Position numbers and translations under genes: made by a program
Notes under the pieces: model-generated
What the model was told of the DNA's origin: nothing
The model's input: only the letters and a program-made list of their open reading frames with translations
Database searches by the model: none
In this document: positions 13,101 to 24,435 of the stretch, piece after piece
Layout: every line of letters starts with the position of its first letter
Numbering within the stretch: position 1 is the stretch's first letter
Assembly: GCF_000972845.2 (NCBI RefSeq)
Contig: NC_040013.1
Coordinates: forward strand, 10,838,309 to 10,902,308
Direction of reading: 5' to 3'
From: Larimichthys crocea
Lineage: Eukaryota > Chordata > Actinopteri > Sciaenidae
Length of the DNA stretch: 64,000 nt

Positions 13101-16100
13101 ATCCAGGGAAGGCAATTTCACAGGGGGCACCAGCCTTATCCAGGACCAGGAAAAGAAGCAGATTACAGTGCCTATGATAAGTTCTGGAACCAAGACTTTC
13201 TTTTGGCAGATCAGTATTCTGAACCTGGTTTACCACAAGAAATGGAACCACCTCATAACTTTGACCCTGTGCTTAACTATTTATCTTCTACCAGAAATGT
13301 AGACTTTGACCAGGGCTCAGAGAAATTGCCACCTGCAGCAGATTTACCTTTTAGTTCATCTCATTCTAAAAGATTGAATGTAGGGCAGCCATATATCTGC
13401 CAAACATCTCCCACCCCCTCAAATCCAACTGAGCAGAAGCAGTTCTTCCAGGAACCTAACATTGACCGCAAGGATCCTTTGGTAAAACGGGGCCTAAGAG
13501 ACTGGAGGATTAGCTCATATCTCAGTGCATATGATATTCCGGGAGATGAAGACCTGCCTCTGGCACCACCAAATGTATCAGATCCCTTTGAAGAGCCTAA
13601 TCCCGTACAGCAAACAGCACCAGGTATAGATTTGTCTGTCCCTATAATACCTAATGTCAGAGAGTTTAAGATCCCTGCAATACCAAGGGCAAGTCAGATG
13701 CCAAGTTATGCCAAAACCACAGCACAAGAACAGCTAAAGAAAATGCCTGATGAACCCACAGCAGTGGCAGCAGAAACCAAAACAACACCAACACCTTCAG
13801 AGGAGTCATCATCCACAACTGAAGGGGAAAAGATGGAGGAGGCAGAGCAAAAGGAACCAAAAACTGCTGGTCTTTATAGAGAGGAGTCGTTCCGCAGGAA
13901 ATATAATGTAGCAGTCCCAAGGAGCTCTAGGTTAAGATCTTCTTTAATATTCAGTTCTCTGGATCAACAGAATGCTTCTCAAGATACCAAAGCTACCCCA
14001 GGACAACAGGATGAGGAAAGTGACAAAAATGAGTCTGAACAGACAAAACTACCTTTTGTTTTAGGACAAAGGAGGTCTATTGCAAGGGAACCTTTTGAAT
14101 GGAGTCGTTACATGAAGTCAGCCACTTTTGATAACTCTGCCACAGACTCATCCAAACCAGATGATGGAAACCGTAAAGGAGATGATAAAAATTCATCAAC
14201 GGATGCAAATTCAAAGAATATTTCAGAAAACCCTGGGGTAAAAGAGTCATTAAAACCAACAGATGAAGGGCAAGCAAAGTCTTCACCATCAGTTTCCCAA
14301 GCCAAGCCTTCTGAAGCTGAGCTGCCCAAAACTGATCAACCAGTAAAGCCACCCAAATCTTTGCTCACATGTGAATTATATGTAGATATGAGTGATCCTG
14401 ATTCAAGGCTAATGTTTTTTAAAGAATTGGCAGCAAAACGCAAAGCTGCTAAGGCTGCCGAAGCTGAAAAGAGCAAAGAGAAGGTTCCAATGAAACCACC
14501 AGCTGAACCGAAAAGCAATACTACTGTTAAAAAGGAGGAACCTGTGCCACAAGAAATCACAGAAATGATGATTAATACTACAACATCTAAGGATTTATCA
14601 GAAAAAAATGCTACTGCAGAGGATCCAGGGAAAACAGTATCCACAGAGGCATGCAAATCAGTCAGCCTATCTTTAGATGCTACTGATAAAACTGACAAGG
14701 AGAACAGCCAGGTCAAGAATGATCACAACACCACCCAAAGCTGTGAAGAACAAACCAGTGTTTCAACTGATTCACAGAAGATAAAGCTGAAGAACAGCCA
14801 GTCAGCAGAAACTCTGCATGTTTCTGTACAACCAGAAGCACATCAGAGTGAACTACCAGATGGACCAACGCTGTTAAATCCTGCTGTAAAAAAGAGTAGC
14901 CCCAGTCATCCACCTACACCAACAAATGCTACTCCCCCTGATGTCCCTTCTCTTGCAAAAGGTACTGATGAAAGTGAAACCACATGCCTTGATTCTACCT
15001 CAGAGGAGTCTAGTTCCCAAACTCACAGTTTAGTGGAGGTACCACCAGCTTCTGCATTTGCTGCATTGGATTCTAAAACCCAAAATCTTGAATCAGTTCA
15101 GTCAGAAACCAACATCTCATCTCCTCCGACATCTGAACAACACACTAAATCAGAACTCAGTGCTTCTAACCCATCAGTACAAAGCTCTTCCTCTGATCAC
15201 ATTCTGACAGATTCTGGTTCACAAATCAATCTAAATCCTCCACCCTCTAACTCTACTCCTTTTTCCACTCCAGTAGATGCCATATCTTCTGATGCTACCC
15301 CACAAGACTCAGGCTCAACCCAAACTTCAAGCTTATTGTTACCAAGTGCACAGGAAACTGTCAGCCTTTTAGCCCAATTGGTTGAGGAAACTTCACAAAA
15401 ATCTACAGATTCTTCTGTAAGCCAAACAGAATCTGAGTCTACCAAAGCTAATCTAGATCATGTTTCTCACTTGAAATTGTCTGAGACCTCTTCTGCAGTT
15501 GAATCTGCACATGTGGAGTCTGATATTTCTTCAGAGAAATGTGGTGCTGGTTCAGAACCAAATACATCCTCATTACAGTCCCCTAAAAAGGCAGATTCTG
15601 AAGAATCTTGTGCTCCTACCCCTTCAGAAAAAGATGCTCCTGAATCCGCTTCTGCAGTTGAATCTGCACATGTGGAGTCTGATATTACTTTAGAGAAATG
15701 TGGTGCTGGTTCAGAACCAAATACATCCTCATTACAGTCCCCTAAAAAGGCAGATTCTGAAGAATCTTGTTCTCCTACCCCTTCAGAAAAAAATGCTCCT
15801 GAATCAGAAAACAACTCTCTACAGGTTGTTGGAGAGGAGTCTGAGGTAATTGGGCCATCTAAGGATGTTAAAGTGGAAAGCACACCTCCTAGTCTTAGTC
15901 ATTCATTGCCTGAGGCATGTTTACCTAATGTAGCTGATCTGGAAAGTAAATCCAGTTCTGATAAAAATGAGATCATTATTCCTACTCCCTGCCCATCAGG
16001 CCGTCCACTGGAGGGTTCTCCAGCAGAAACCAGCCCACCTGTCCATCCTGACACAACCCCTAATGCTTCCCAGGCAGAAACAACTTCATCTCCTCAAGAT

Positions 16101-16922
16101 GCACCAAAACACGTGACCCCACCCACTGAACTTAACCTGACGGGACCTATCACCCCCTCCCCTGCTGAAACAGTATCATGTTTTTCTCATTTAACTGAGT
16201 CAATTGGAGAAGTTTCGTCCCCTGAGGCTGAAAAAACATTGTGTTTAGATACCCACTCTCTTCCAGATCATGTTACAACAGACTCAAATGAAAGTTCAAT
16301 GCCCCCATCAACAGAAGCTTGTAATCCAACTGAGCCTACCTCAAAAGACCCTATCGAGCCTGATCTGCCATGTGAACCACCTGAACCTGCTATTTCTGAA
16401 AATCACCCCTCAGAGCCACCTGTGTCTGTGGAAAATAGTAATGTGGACAGTCAGAATGATGTAAGCCAAGAGCCCAAAATGTCTAACTCGTCTGAATCGT
16501 CCTGTAGTGAGAAAACAAATGACCAAATAAGTCAAAATAACAGCTCAGAAATGCCAGAGATCCCATCAGATGAAGTAGTTCCTACATCACCACAGTCCAA
16601 GCAGCTCAAATCAAGTCACTCTCGCTACCAATCATCAACAGCCAACGTGATCTCAAGTAGCAACCTCAGAGACGATACAAAACTGCTTCTGGAGCAAATT
16701 TCTGCTAATAGCCAAAACAGGAACGATGCTGCCAAAGAGTCTCCTGTCACTGATGATGAGAAAGAAGACAAAGCTGACAAAAATGCCAAAAGGGATAAAG
16801 AAAGAGGGATACGGTCACTCAGCAGAGGGCAGCCTAAGTCAAATGAGGAGCGTGACAAACTGCTTCAAAGGATTCAGAGCATGAGGAAGGAGAGGAAAGT
16901 TTACAGTCGATTTGAGGTATAA
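10135..16922 (+). CDS. fam83h: FAM83H, CK1-anchoring keratin scaffold protein
   Basis: Coding exons are 10135-10578, 10697-10861, 12296-12420 and 12590-16922 (1688 codons plus TAA), all with GT-AG junctions. The N-terminus (MARRSQCSS..., PNYLPPHYREEYRLAIDAL) and residues to ~285 match the FAM83 DUF1669 domain, a phospholipase D-like fold, and are closest to FAM83H as I know it. F246-x-x-x-F250 and F269-x-x-x-F273 in FDEEFRILF correspond to the phenylalanines that bind casein kinase 1 in this family. The ~1400-residue remainder is one exon rich in Ser, Pro, Glu and Thr, probably disordered. It contains a 53-codon tandem duplication (15492-15809) and ends in a basic MRKERKVYSRFEV. FAM83H organises keratin filaments and, in mammals, is needed for enamel. 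The protein is much longer than the ~1180-residue human protein. The C-terminus may be modified by alternative splicing (see findings). Confidence 0.94.
10862..12295. other. FAM83H intron 2, nothing recognised
   Basis: AT-rich intron of about 1.4 kb. Short ORFs lack coding character. I see no RNA gene or clearly bounded transposon. Confidence 0.6.
15492..15809 (+). repeat. fam83h: In-frame tandem duplication inside FAM83H exon 4
   Basis: Two adjacent 159 bp copies (53 codons) share the pattern SAVESAHVESDI, EKCGAGSEPNTSSL and PTPSEK with only a few substitutions. The length is a multiple of three and both copies are open, so it expands the disordered tail without breaking the frame. Confidence 0.93.
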
Positions 16923-18225
16923 ATGCATTAACACCATTTTTACAATTACCAATTTAAATGTACATTTTATTCCCATTGTACTAAAACATTTTGTGTCTCT
17001 TGTTATTTTCACAGATGGCACCTTAAATGGGATCCATAGAAAGTTGAGAGGATAAACAGTGTATACAGTATGTACAAAAAAATGAAATGAAAATGATGAC
17101 CAAGGAACTGTGATTTCACCACACATTCTCTGCACACAAGGCATTTTATGTGAAGAAGACACGGGGGACTTGTATCAGTGGCACTGAAATTAAAAGAGTA
17201 AAAGTACTTACAAATACAAATGAATACAAACCTGATGTCTGAGTTATATGTGTCACCACTGGCGAAGGGCTTTTTACTGTCAGTGAATCACTAAGTTGCT
17301 TTCCAAGTGTGAAAAGTACAAGGACTAAGACTATACATGTGTGATCAAATATGTTTTTATTGAGTGCATGGGCAAAGTGCAGTATTTGCAGAAGATTGTT
17401 TCTATGACTGTCCTTGCCTTTTTTACAGCCCTGACAGCCATTACATTAATGTTAGCTGGTTTTAAGACTAAATGTGATGTTAAAGTGTAATAGATCTAAA
17501 GTAGTCTGATATTATAAAACTGTAATATACTTTGGCTTATATTGTAGTATTTTACAATTATGTTCAACAAAGATGTTGATAATTCTATGCATTTGTGATA
17601 CAGGTTGATATATGATTTTGTATCCATGCAGGACTGTTATTGTTCTGGTGTATATACTATAAACGGTAACATTAACTTGTTGTAATCTGAATCAAACATA
17701 GAATTGAAATTATGAACAAACTTAAGAGTGAAACATTATTGTAGCTTAAACGTAATGTATCCACAATATTAATGTATTTCATTTTACGCCACATAGTATG
17801 TCATCTTTTTGGTTTCTGTTTTCCAAAACGTTATCCCATAGGACTTGTATGTTCCATTTTTAAAGGGTCAGTTCACCCAAATCACACAAATAATTTTTAT
17901 TTTATTTTGATGATTTGTGGATTTTGTGTGATCAAACATGTTGCTTTTTAAGCATTTAAATGTTATTTTTGGCCATGTAAAGCCAAAGCTGCCTGTATGG
18001 CTAGATTCCACTTGGTGTAAGTGAAACAATATTGAGCTATTCTTGGTAATTTGCTTGAACCAACCCTTAGTTGTCTCTGAAGATGTCATTTTAAATCAAA
18101 ACATGCCATGCCTGTACAAATTCTTCAACAGTTTGTGGAATTGTTCTCTGAAAGTTACACTTTTATAATGGATTTATGCAATAACACTTTCCACTTGTAA
18201 ATAAAATGTATTAAAATTGTGTCAT
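16923..18225 (+). other. fam83h: FAM83H 3' untranslated region
   Basis: Follows the TAA. There is no coding potential, and AATAAA at 18200-18205 is the best polyadenylation signal. Confidence 0.7.
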
Positions 18226-19494
18226 CTGTTGTTGCAAAAGAAAGTTACTGAGAGAAGCTAAAGTGGTTCAGTTAAATTACATTAGTAATTCACATAGGCT
18301 GTATCATGTATAGCATATATGTAAGAAAAAGCTCTAGCAGGACCTGAAATTCAAGCAGCAAATGGAAGGATCAATGGATAAATCAATTATCATTCATTTT
18401 ATTATTTACACCTATTCTATGTCCTCAAAATGTCTTCTAAAAAGGCCTGTTCTTTTGTAAATTTGTTTCTAAAATGTATAACCTGTGTTCTGCAAAAGAC
18501 AGTACTTGCTAGAAACATGAGATTAATCAGGTCTTAGATTTTGTACCTGTAGAAATAAGAGTCTTAAGATTTATGACATGACTGAAATTCACTTTTCTAA
18601 TGGGAATTAATCTCTGTCTCTTTATCAGCTTAAAGATAGGATCTATGGGACAGCATGTGAACAACTCATCTGTATCTTGTTAACATCTTGGTTAACATGG
18701 TGGTATGATATCAAGACTTACTAGTTCCAAACAGTGACCTTTCACCACAGTGCATATCCCTAAACCCGATCACACTCACCAGAACAAACAAAAAATCTGA
18801 ATATAATTACATGATACATTAAGGCATTTGACGCTATTTTGACCTTAAAACATTTAAGTTATACTAATTAGCTGGATAGTGCTCATATTACCGCTTGAGC
18901 GTACATGATCTCCCCTGAAAAAAAAAGAATTTAATTATGTTTGCGTATGTGTATGTATTTGTGTGCGAGGTGTATATTTCTACCTTGCCTTATAAACTAA
19001 TTTATATTACAAAAAACAAAATATGGCATTGCTTGGCATTGACAAAAAAAATGTATACTTCTCCACACAGAGGTCAGAGGTCAAGGTCAACTTCAAAACA
19101 TAAGCATACCTGATGCTGGCTGCAATTTAGTTTGTTGGTCAAGGACACATAGGATCAACTATTTTTCAAATGATACTTCAAAAGTACTTATTTACTTAAC
19201 ATGGTGGGGCTTCTCTTACAAAACACTATGAAACTGATTAGCTCTCACTGTGAATGAAATAGTCACATGCTGTGTTTTGCTGTGAAAGTAAGATTCCTAT
19301 GATTCATAAGAAACAGTGGGCCTCTTGTCTAAAATGTCTGGATAAGCTCATGCTGATTTACACTAATCTTTAAAGATCCCTGACTGCCTGAAGAGTCTCA
19401 AGTTTGAAGGGAAAACTCACATCTTAAAGAATAGTTTTTGCCAGTGTTAATTTATTTTATTGCTCATTTGGGACCAGTAAAAGGTTACGGTAGA
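18226..19494. other. FAM83H-ADTRP intergenic region
   Basis: AT-rich, with no gene seen. It holds the AGGTCA cluster listed separately at 19071-19089. Confidence 0.6.
19071..19089 (+). promoter_or_regulatory. Triple AGGTCA nuclear-receptor element (DR1 plus DR0)
   Basis: AGGTCA at 19071-19076, a one-base G spacer, AGGTCA at 19078-19083, then AGGTCA at 19084-19089. A perfect DR1 is the classic site for PPAR/RXR, HNF4 or COUP-TF dimers. It lies ~405 bp upstream of the ADTRP start codon. Control of ADTRP, a lipid hydrolase, is inference. Confidence 0.5.
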
Positions 19495-21069
19495 ATGGCT
19501 TTAACCCTGAGGAGAGTGTACCACATCACAGCATTTAGCTGGTATGCTTTCATTGTTAAGAGTCTTGCTGCTAAGGATGGAGAGGAGTTACCACCAGGAA
19601 TCTTTGTTTATGGAGGGCCTTGGAAGTACCTTACTTTTTTGAATGTGGTGAGTACATTAACCATTTTATAATAGTAGTAACACATACATATACAAAAATA
19701 TCTATTGTGGATATGAAAATGGAGAGAAGTGGAGAACAGTAATGTTTATTTTAATATTTCAGTTATTACAAATGTTATTCTTTGGACTGGCTGCAGTGAA
19801 TGATCTACAACCTGGGGTAAAGTCAGAGAGTACTCTGAACAGATGTAAAGACTTTCTCTTCTCTGTCTTTGCCTTCCCTGTGGGCATGGTGAGAAAATCC
19901 TACTGTGTTTTTATTAATAATTTATAATAAGAAGAAGAATTGTGTGACTAACTCCATGTTCTATGCATTTTGTTTAGTTTGTAGTTCTACTTTTCTGGAC
20001 AATCTTTGCCTATGACAGAGAATTAGTCTACCCAGCCACTATTGACACCTTCTTCCCTCCTTGGATGAACCATGCTATGGTTTGTAAAATTTGCATTTTC
20101 AACAACCTTAAGCCAAAATGTATATAATCCTGATTTGTCTGTCATAAAACATCACACACAATGAGTTATTTCTACACTGTTTTCTCAGCACACATTTGTC
20201 TTTCCTGTTTTACTTGGAGAAGTGCTGGTGCAGCCTCACATCTACCCACAGATTAAACACGCGTTGGCAGCTTTAGGAGTTGTGGGCTTGTCTTACTTAT
20301 CCTGGTAAGTGTTTAGTCAGCATATGCAATAGAATCATGACAAAACATTTCCAAACTTTAATGGGCATATAGTTAAAACACAAATATTACAGCATTTTAA
20401 CATTAACATTGAATCTTTCTCAATTTAATATACTTCATTGTAAGTTGAATCTTTTATACAATGACTTAATGTGGCTAAAAAATGTCTGTGTTCATAGTGT
20501 AACTAGTTCAGACTGGTCCAGTGCAGCAGCATTTATCAGTTCATAAGGCAAACAGCTTGAGGGGTAAAAGCTCTAATAGTTCTGGCTCACCTACTGTACT
20601 GCAGATTAAAGGTCCTCATGTGTCTGATTTTTTTAACATACTGTTAAACTTTCGGTGGGTGGAAACCAGTAAATATTTGCATAAGACATCTAAGATCTTT
20701 GAGACAAGACAGTACTTGATCTAACACAGTGACACAAAAGAATTTTATCTTTCTCACTAAACATGTTCTGCAGGATCATATGGGTGTATTTGTCAGCTGG
20801 GATTTGGGTGTATCCCCTTCTTGGGCACTTCAGCACTGCAGGTCTGGTGGGCTTCTTCTTTTTCAACATGACAGTGGTGACCTTGCTCTATGTGCTAGGG
20901 GACAAGCTCAACACCCACGTCTGGAGTAAGAGATATTGTGTTTACCACTGGAGACAAACAATAGATTACATATCAATTGACTCTAACATCTTTCTTTGTC
21001 TGTCTACCTCTCTCTGTCTCGTCTCCTTTAGGTAAAGACATGAACAAGTGGACAGCAGTAGCAAAGTAG
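19495..21069 (+). CDS. adtrp: ADTRP, FAHFA hydrolase of the AIG1 family
   Basis: Six coding exons: 19495-19647, 19763-19888, 19978-20079, 20189-20304, 20774-20925 and 21032-21069, giving 228 residues (human ADTRP is 230). Several hydrophobic segments fit a multipass membrane protein. The start MALTLRRVYHITAFSWY aligns with the ADTRP N-terminus; an upstream in-frame ATG at 19438 is not used in homologues as I recall them. Thr47 (KYLTFLN) and His128 (NHAMHTF) fall at the two residues known to be catalytic in AIG1/ADTRP, which hydrolyse fatty acid esters of hydroxy fatty acids. ADTRP is also reported to regulate tissue factor pathway inhibitor in endothelium. It differs from AIG1 in the HTFVFPV and WVYPLLG regions, which favour ADTRP. 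The last exon is only 38 coding bases. Confidence 0.93.
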
Positions 21070-21190
21070 CATTATTCAACCTTTCTGCCACATGAAAATT
21101 GTCCTTTAAAGCAAGACTGTGTAACTTCTGAATCTCTTACAATTGAAAAGTTGAATTTATAAGCAATAAAATGCACCATTGCTCAGTGAA
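21070..21190 (+). other. adtrp: ADTRP 3' UTR with polyadenylation signal
   Basis: A short 3' UTR after TAG, with AATAAA at 21165-21170. Confidence 0.65.
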
Positions 21191-22006
21191 ATACACTCAG
21201 GGGTTTTGTTGCTACAGCCTATGTTTGTCTGGTATGACCAGTAGCTCGTGATGGCTAATGTTAGTTAAAGTTAGTAAAACTTAAACTAAACGTTGCTGTG
21301 TGATGCACATGACTGCGTAAACAGTAAAGCAAATTTTAGCATTTAGCTGAAAGCATTATTTCTTTATAAAGAACAGTAGCCATTAAGTAGAAGTTAGTCT
21401 CGGCTGCTCTCTGTACTGAAACTGCCTCAGGCAGCTAAATTGTGTAACGCGTACACGTGTAATGTAAATGTTGTAAATGTCTGAGTTCAGTTTTACAGTT
21501 AAACAGGGATATTTAACATTAGACAACATTTGAATAATGTATTTTAAACATCGAAACAAGCCTAATAAAGAAAGTGCCACTGAGCACTGTGCCAAAAGAG
21601 CACAAGTAACCCTTTTGCTTTTATATTTTCATTTTCCGCATTTCCTGATTTTCCACATATTCACATATTTCAAATAATAGTCCCACATTTAGGCAATAAA
21701 TAAAGCAGTCAGAATCCTACATCAAATTGATCACATCCACAATGAGCACAGGTGAGTTCCCCTCTATGTAAACAGGAGGTTATACCTAATTCATTGCCAA
21801 TATCATTTTTGAAATGAATAAAGTAAATCTTTCCATTAATCATGGAACATCTGGAGGGGTTACAAAAATAACTTGACTTGTGGCAATCCAAAACACAGTG
21901 GTGAAGATCCTTGATTTGATGTCATCACAAATCTATGGGTAAAAACCAGAAACCGTTGTTTCTTGGTCATTAGTTACAGTAAGTGTAGATGTTTTTTTTT
22001 TAAAGA
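21191..22006. other. Intergenic sequence between ADTRP and the minus-strand microprotein gene
   Basis: No coding exon recognised. The lower-coordinate end presumably holds the 3' UTR of the minus-strand gene that stops at 22007. Confidence 0.5.
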
Positions 22007-23134
22007 TCAGCCACCACGCAGATCTCTGTAGCCTTTAAGATGTTGGAGGTAGTTTGGATCTGCATCCACCAATCCAGCTGAAAGGATCTTGGCCAATAAA
22101 TGGAAATCTTCTTCACTCAGGTCCTTCTGTTGAGGTAGATGTAAAATATTTCATAACAATTATTATTATTATAGTTTAGAGCAGGCATGTCCAAAGTCCA
22201 GCCCAGGTAGCCAATCACAGCCCACTGTCAGATTTAATGCGGCCCTCAGCTTCATTTTTATAATATATTATTTATGGCCTGCTAGGATTGTCAGATACTA
22301 TATGGCTGGAAGATTTGGCTTTTTTGGTTGACATAATGAAACATTTCAATGCGCTAAACATGAACCTCTAAGGACATAACTGTTGGTATTGTGTACCTGT
22401 AGATGTGACAAAATATTATTTTCTGCATGATCTTGTTAAAGAGAAGAGCAAGAATGATATGTTTTAAACTTAAATGTTAACAGACTTTGCATTGCTCATA
22501 ATAAGTCATCTTTAGAATGAACATGAGGTTAAGATTTGTATCAACTTCATACAAACTTTTTGCATTTATATGTAACTTTTATTGTTTTTCATTTTTAAAA
22601 TGTTAGTATTGGCCAAAGTTTGGAAAGAAGAGAACCCTCTTTAAAAGCAGTTTGGACACCCCTGGTTTAGAGTATAGATATTATTATACTTCCAGCATAT
22701 AACTTTGGATAATTACTCACCTTCTTGTTGTTTGTAGAAGATTCAGGTGGTTGCGACTGAGATTTATTTCCCTGTTAAAGAAAATCACACTTTATTTCCT
22801 TCTTCCTTCAATGCTAGTTACTTTCTCTAGCATCTGTGAACATCAGTTGAATGTTGTATCTGTTCTCTAAAGTTTGATTAATGTACAAGTTTATGTACAT
22901 TTATGCACAAGAGAAACACTGTAAATCTTTGCTCACCTCTTTGAGTCCTTTTGAAAAGCACATTATGACGAACAGAAGGCCAACAACGATCTACGTGTTT
23001 CAAGAAAACACCAGTCAACATTACATACTGTACATCATGGTCCTCATTTGACAAAAACGTTGATTAGTTGATACTGTTTAAAGAAATTCAAATTAAATAT
23101 ATAAAGTTTTACTTACTCCCAGTAAGTGCAACAT
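22007..23134 (-). CDS. Unrecognised 80-residue single-pass membrane microprotein
   Basis: Four minus-strand coding exons join in frame with canonical GT-AG sites: 23134-23117 (6 codons), 22990-22937 (18), 22771-22721 (17) and 22126-22007 (39 plus TGA). The product starts MLHLLGIVVGLLFVIMCFSK, giving a hydrophobic signal-anchor or signal peptide at residues ~3-18. A short polar linker rich in Gln, Ser, Pro and Asn follows. The acidic/helical tail DLSEEDFHLLAKILSAGLVD leads to YLQHLKGYRDLRGG. All intron phases are 0, every donor is GTAAGT- or GTGAG-like, and the tail looks conserved and amphipathic. It could be a small integral membrane protein or a secreted peptide precursor. I do not recognise the family. 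It lies tail to tail with ADTRP. Confidence 0.6.
22182..22664. mobile_element. hAT-type MITE with 8 bp target duplication
   Basis: A 483 bp element with terminal inverted repeats CAGGCATGTCCAAAG (left) and CAGGGGTGTCCAAA (right, reverse complement), flanked by perfect GTTTAGAG copies at 22174-22181 and 22665-22672. Eight-base target duplications and CAGGGGTGTCCAAA-like ends are characteristic of hAT elements. It has no transposase, so it is non-autonomous. It sits in the last intron of the minus-strand microprotein gene. Confidence 0.9.
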
Positions 23135-24235
23135 GTGTGTTTCTTTTAGTTCTGTCCTGTGTGTCCTGATTCGCACTTGTGGTAAAATAAGCTCTTCTTT
23201 CTCTGAGACATCAGACCACACAAGTCACAAGTGGAAAACACCTATGAAGAACCAGCTATACAGGACATGCTGCATTTCAAGCGAAACTACACCTAAAAGA
23301 TGTTAATCAGACGAATGTGCTCTTACGCAAAATGGGCTATTGTTATGGAAAAAGGGCTATCATTAACTTCCAGTGGTAACGCAGTTTCCTGTTTGGAATA
23401 TTTATTTTTCACCTGCAACTAACAATACAAGAGAAGCGTCAAGGCTGTCCCGTGATCTATGAGTTGACATTTTAATGCTAGATTGAGAAACACTTGTAAA
23501 AGTGTCACCACCTCCATTTACACCAAACAAGCATCATGTTCTGACGTACATACAGAGCACAATACAACCATTTCTATTTTTAAAGCAGTTAAAGTTATTG
23601 ACGTCAAAATGTTGTGAACTGTAACATACTGTATAACCACAAATCTGTGTTGTGAAACATTTTTTGATTTACTAATTTACTCATTAAGTTTTCTAAAAGC
23701 AACAGGAGTTAAATGTACCTAGGTAAATATATACATACATTTGCAATACTTGACTGTGGTTTTGAGGTACTTGTACTTTATGAGTACTTTTATTTTGTCA
23801 CCTTCTACTTTTACTCCATACTTTTAAGTATATTTATTCCACTACATTTGTCTTGCAGGCTACAGTTACTTAGCACACTTTTAACACAAAATAAAATACA
23901 ACTATAAATAAAATATACTTTAAAACTACATAACATTATAAAAAGCACTGAAATTTAACATCTTGACATGCTGCTTTCATGTAATAGACTATATTGATAC
24001 CATAATACCTCAATCAACAAACTAAAACAGTAACATTCCCAGGGACATGTTTCAGCATTATAGGTATGTTTACTTTTGATACATTAAGAACAATGTTGAT
24101 GACACTTCTGTACATTTACTTAAGTAATGTTTTTATTCATAATGGAGTATTGTTAATTGTTGTATTGCTACTTCTAATTATGTTAAAGTGTAACTAAACC
24201 CTCAAACCAGTAGCGTTATTGTTTGATTCAGGTCC
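23135..24235. other. Upstream of microprotein gene; includes a degraded dispersed repeat
   Basis: The first ~150 bases are probably the 5' UTR/promoter of the minus-strand gene. Around 23745-23860 a run of GTACTT, TTTTACTCC and CCACTACATTTG motifs resembles a widespread teleost MITE as I remember it, without intact ends. Otherwise nothing is recognised. Confidence 0.35.
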
Positions 24236-24435
24236 TAACCTTGACATGTTCTCCTTGTGTCAATGTTGGTTCTCGCCAATATTCTGGTCTCCTCCCAAAG
24301 ACATGCAGGTTTATTGGTGTCTTTGAACTTCCCATGGGGGTGAATGTGAGTATTAATGTCTATATGTGTCAGCCTTCTAAAGAAGTGGTGACTGGTCCAA
24401 GGTGTAGCCCAGTGTCTAGCTACTATGTTCAAGCT
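24236..24435 (+). repeat. Degraded RTE-type LINE 3' end
   Basis: The ordered motifs TTCTCG, TGGTCTCCTCCCAAAGACAT, GCAGGTTTATTGGTG, GGGGTGAATGTGAG, TATATGTGTCAGCC and GGTCCAAGGTGTAGCCC match the 3' portion of a ubiquitous fish LINE of the RTE lineage as I know it. It is heavily mutated and has no ORF. Confidence 0.6.

Noticed and set aside
13018..16858. Antisense and alternate-frame ORFs across FAM83H exon 4
   Set aside because: They shadow a single long low-complexity coding exon and lack start context, splice sites or family resemblance.
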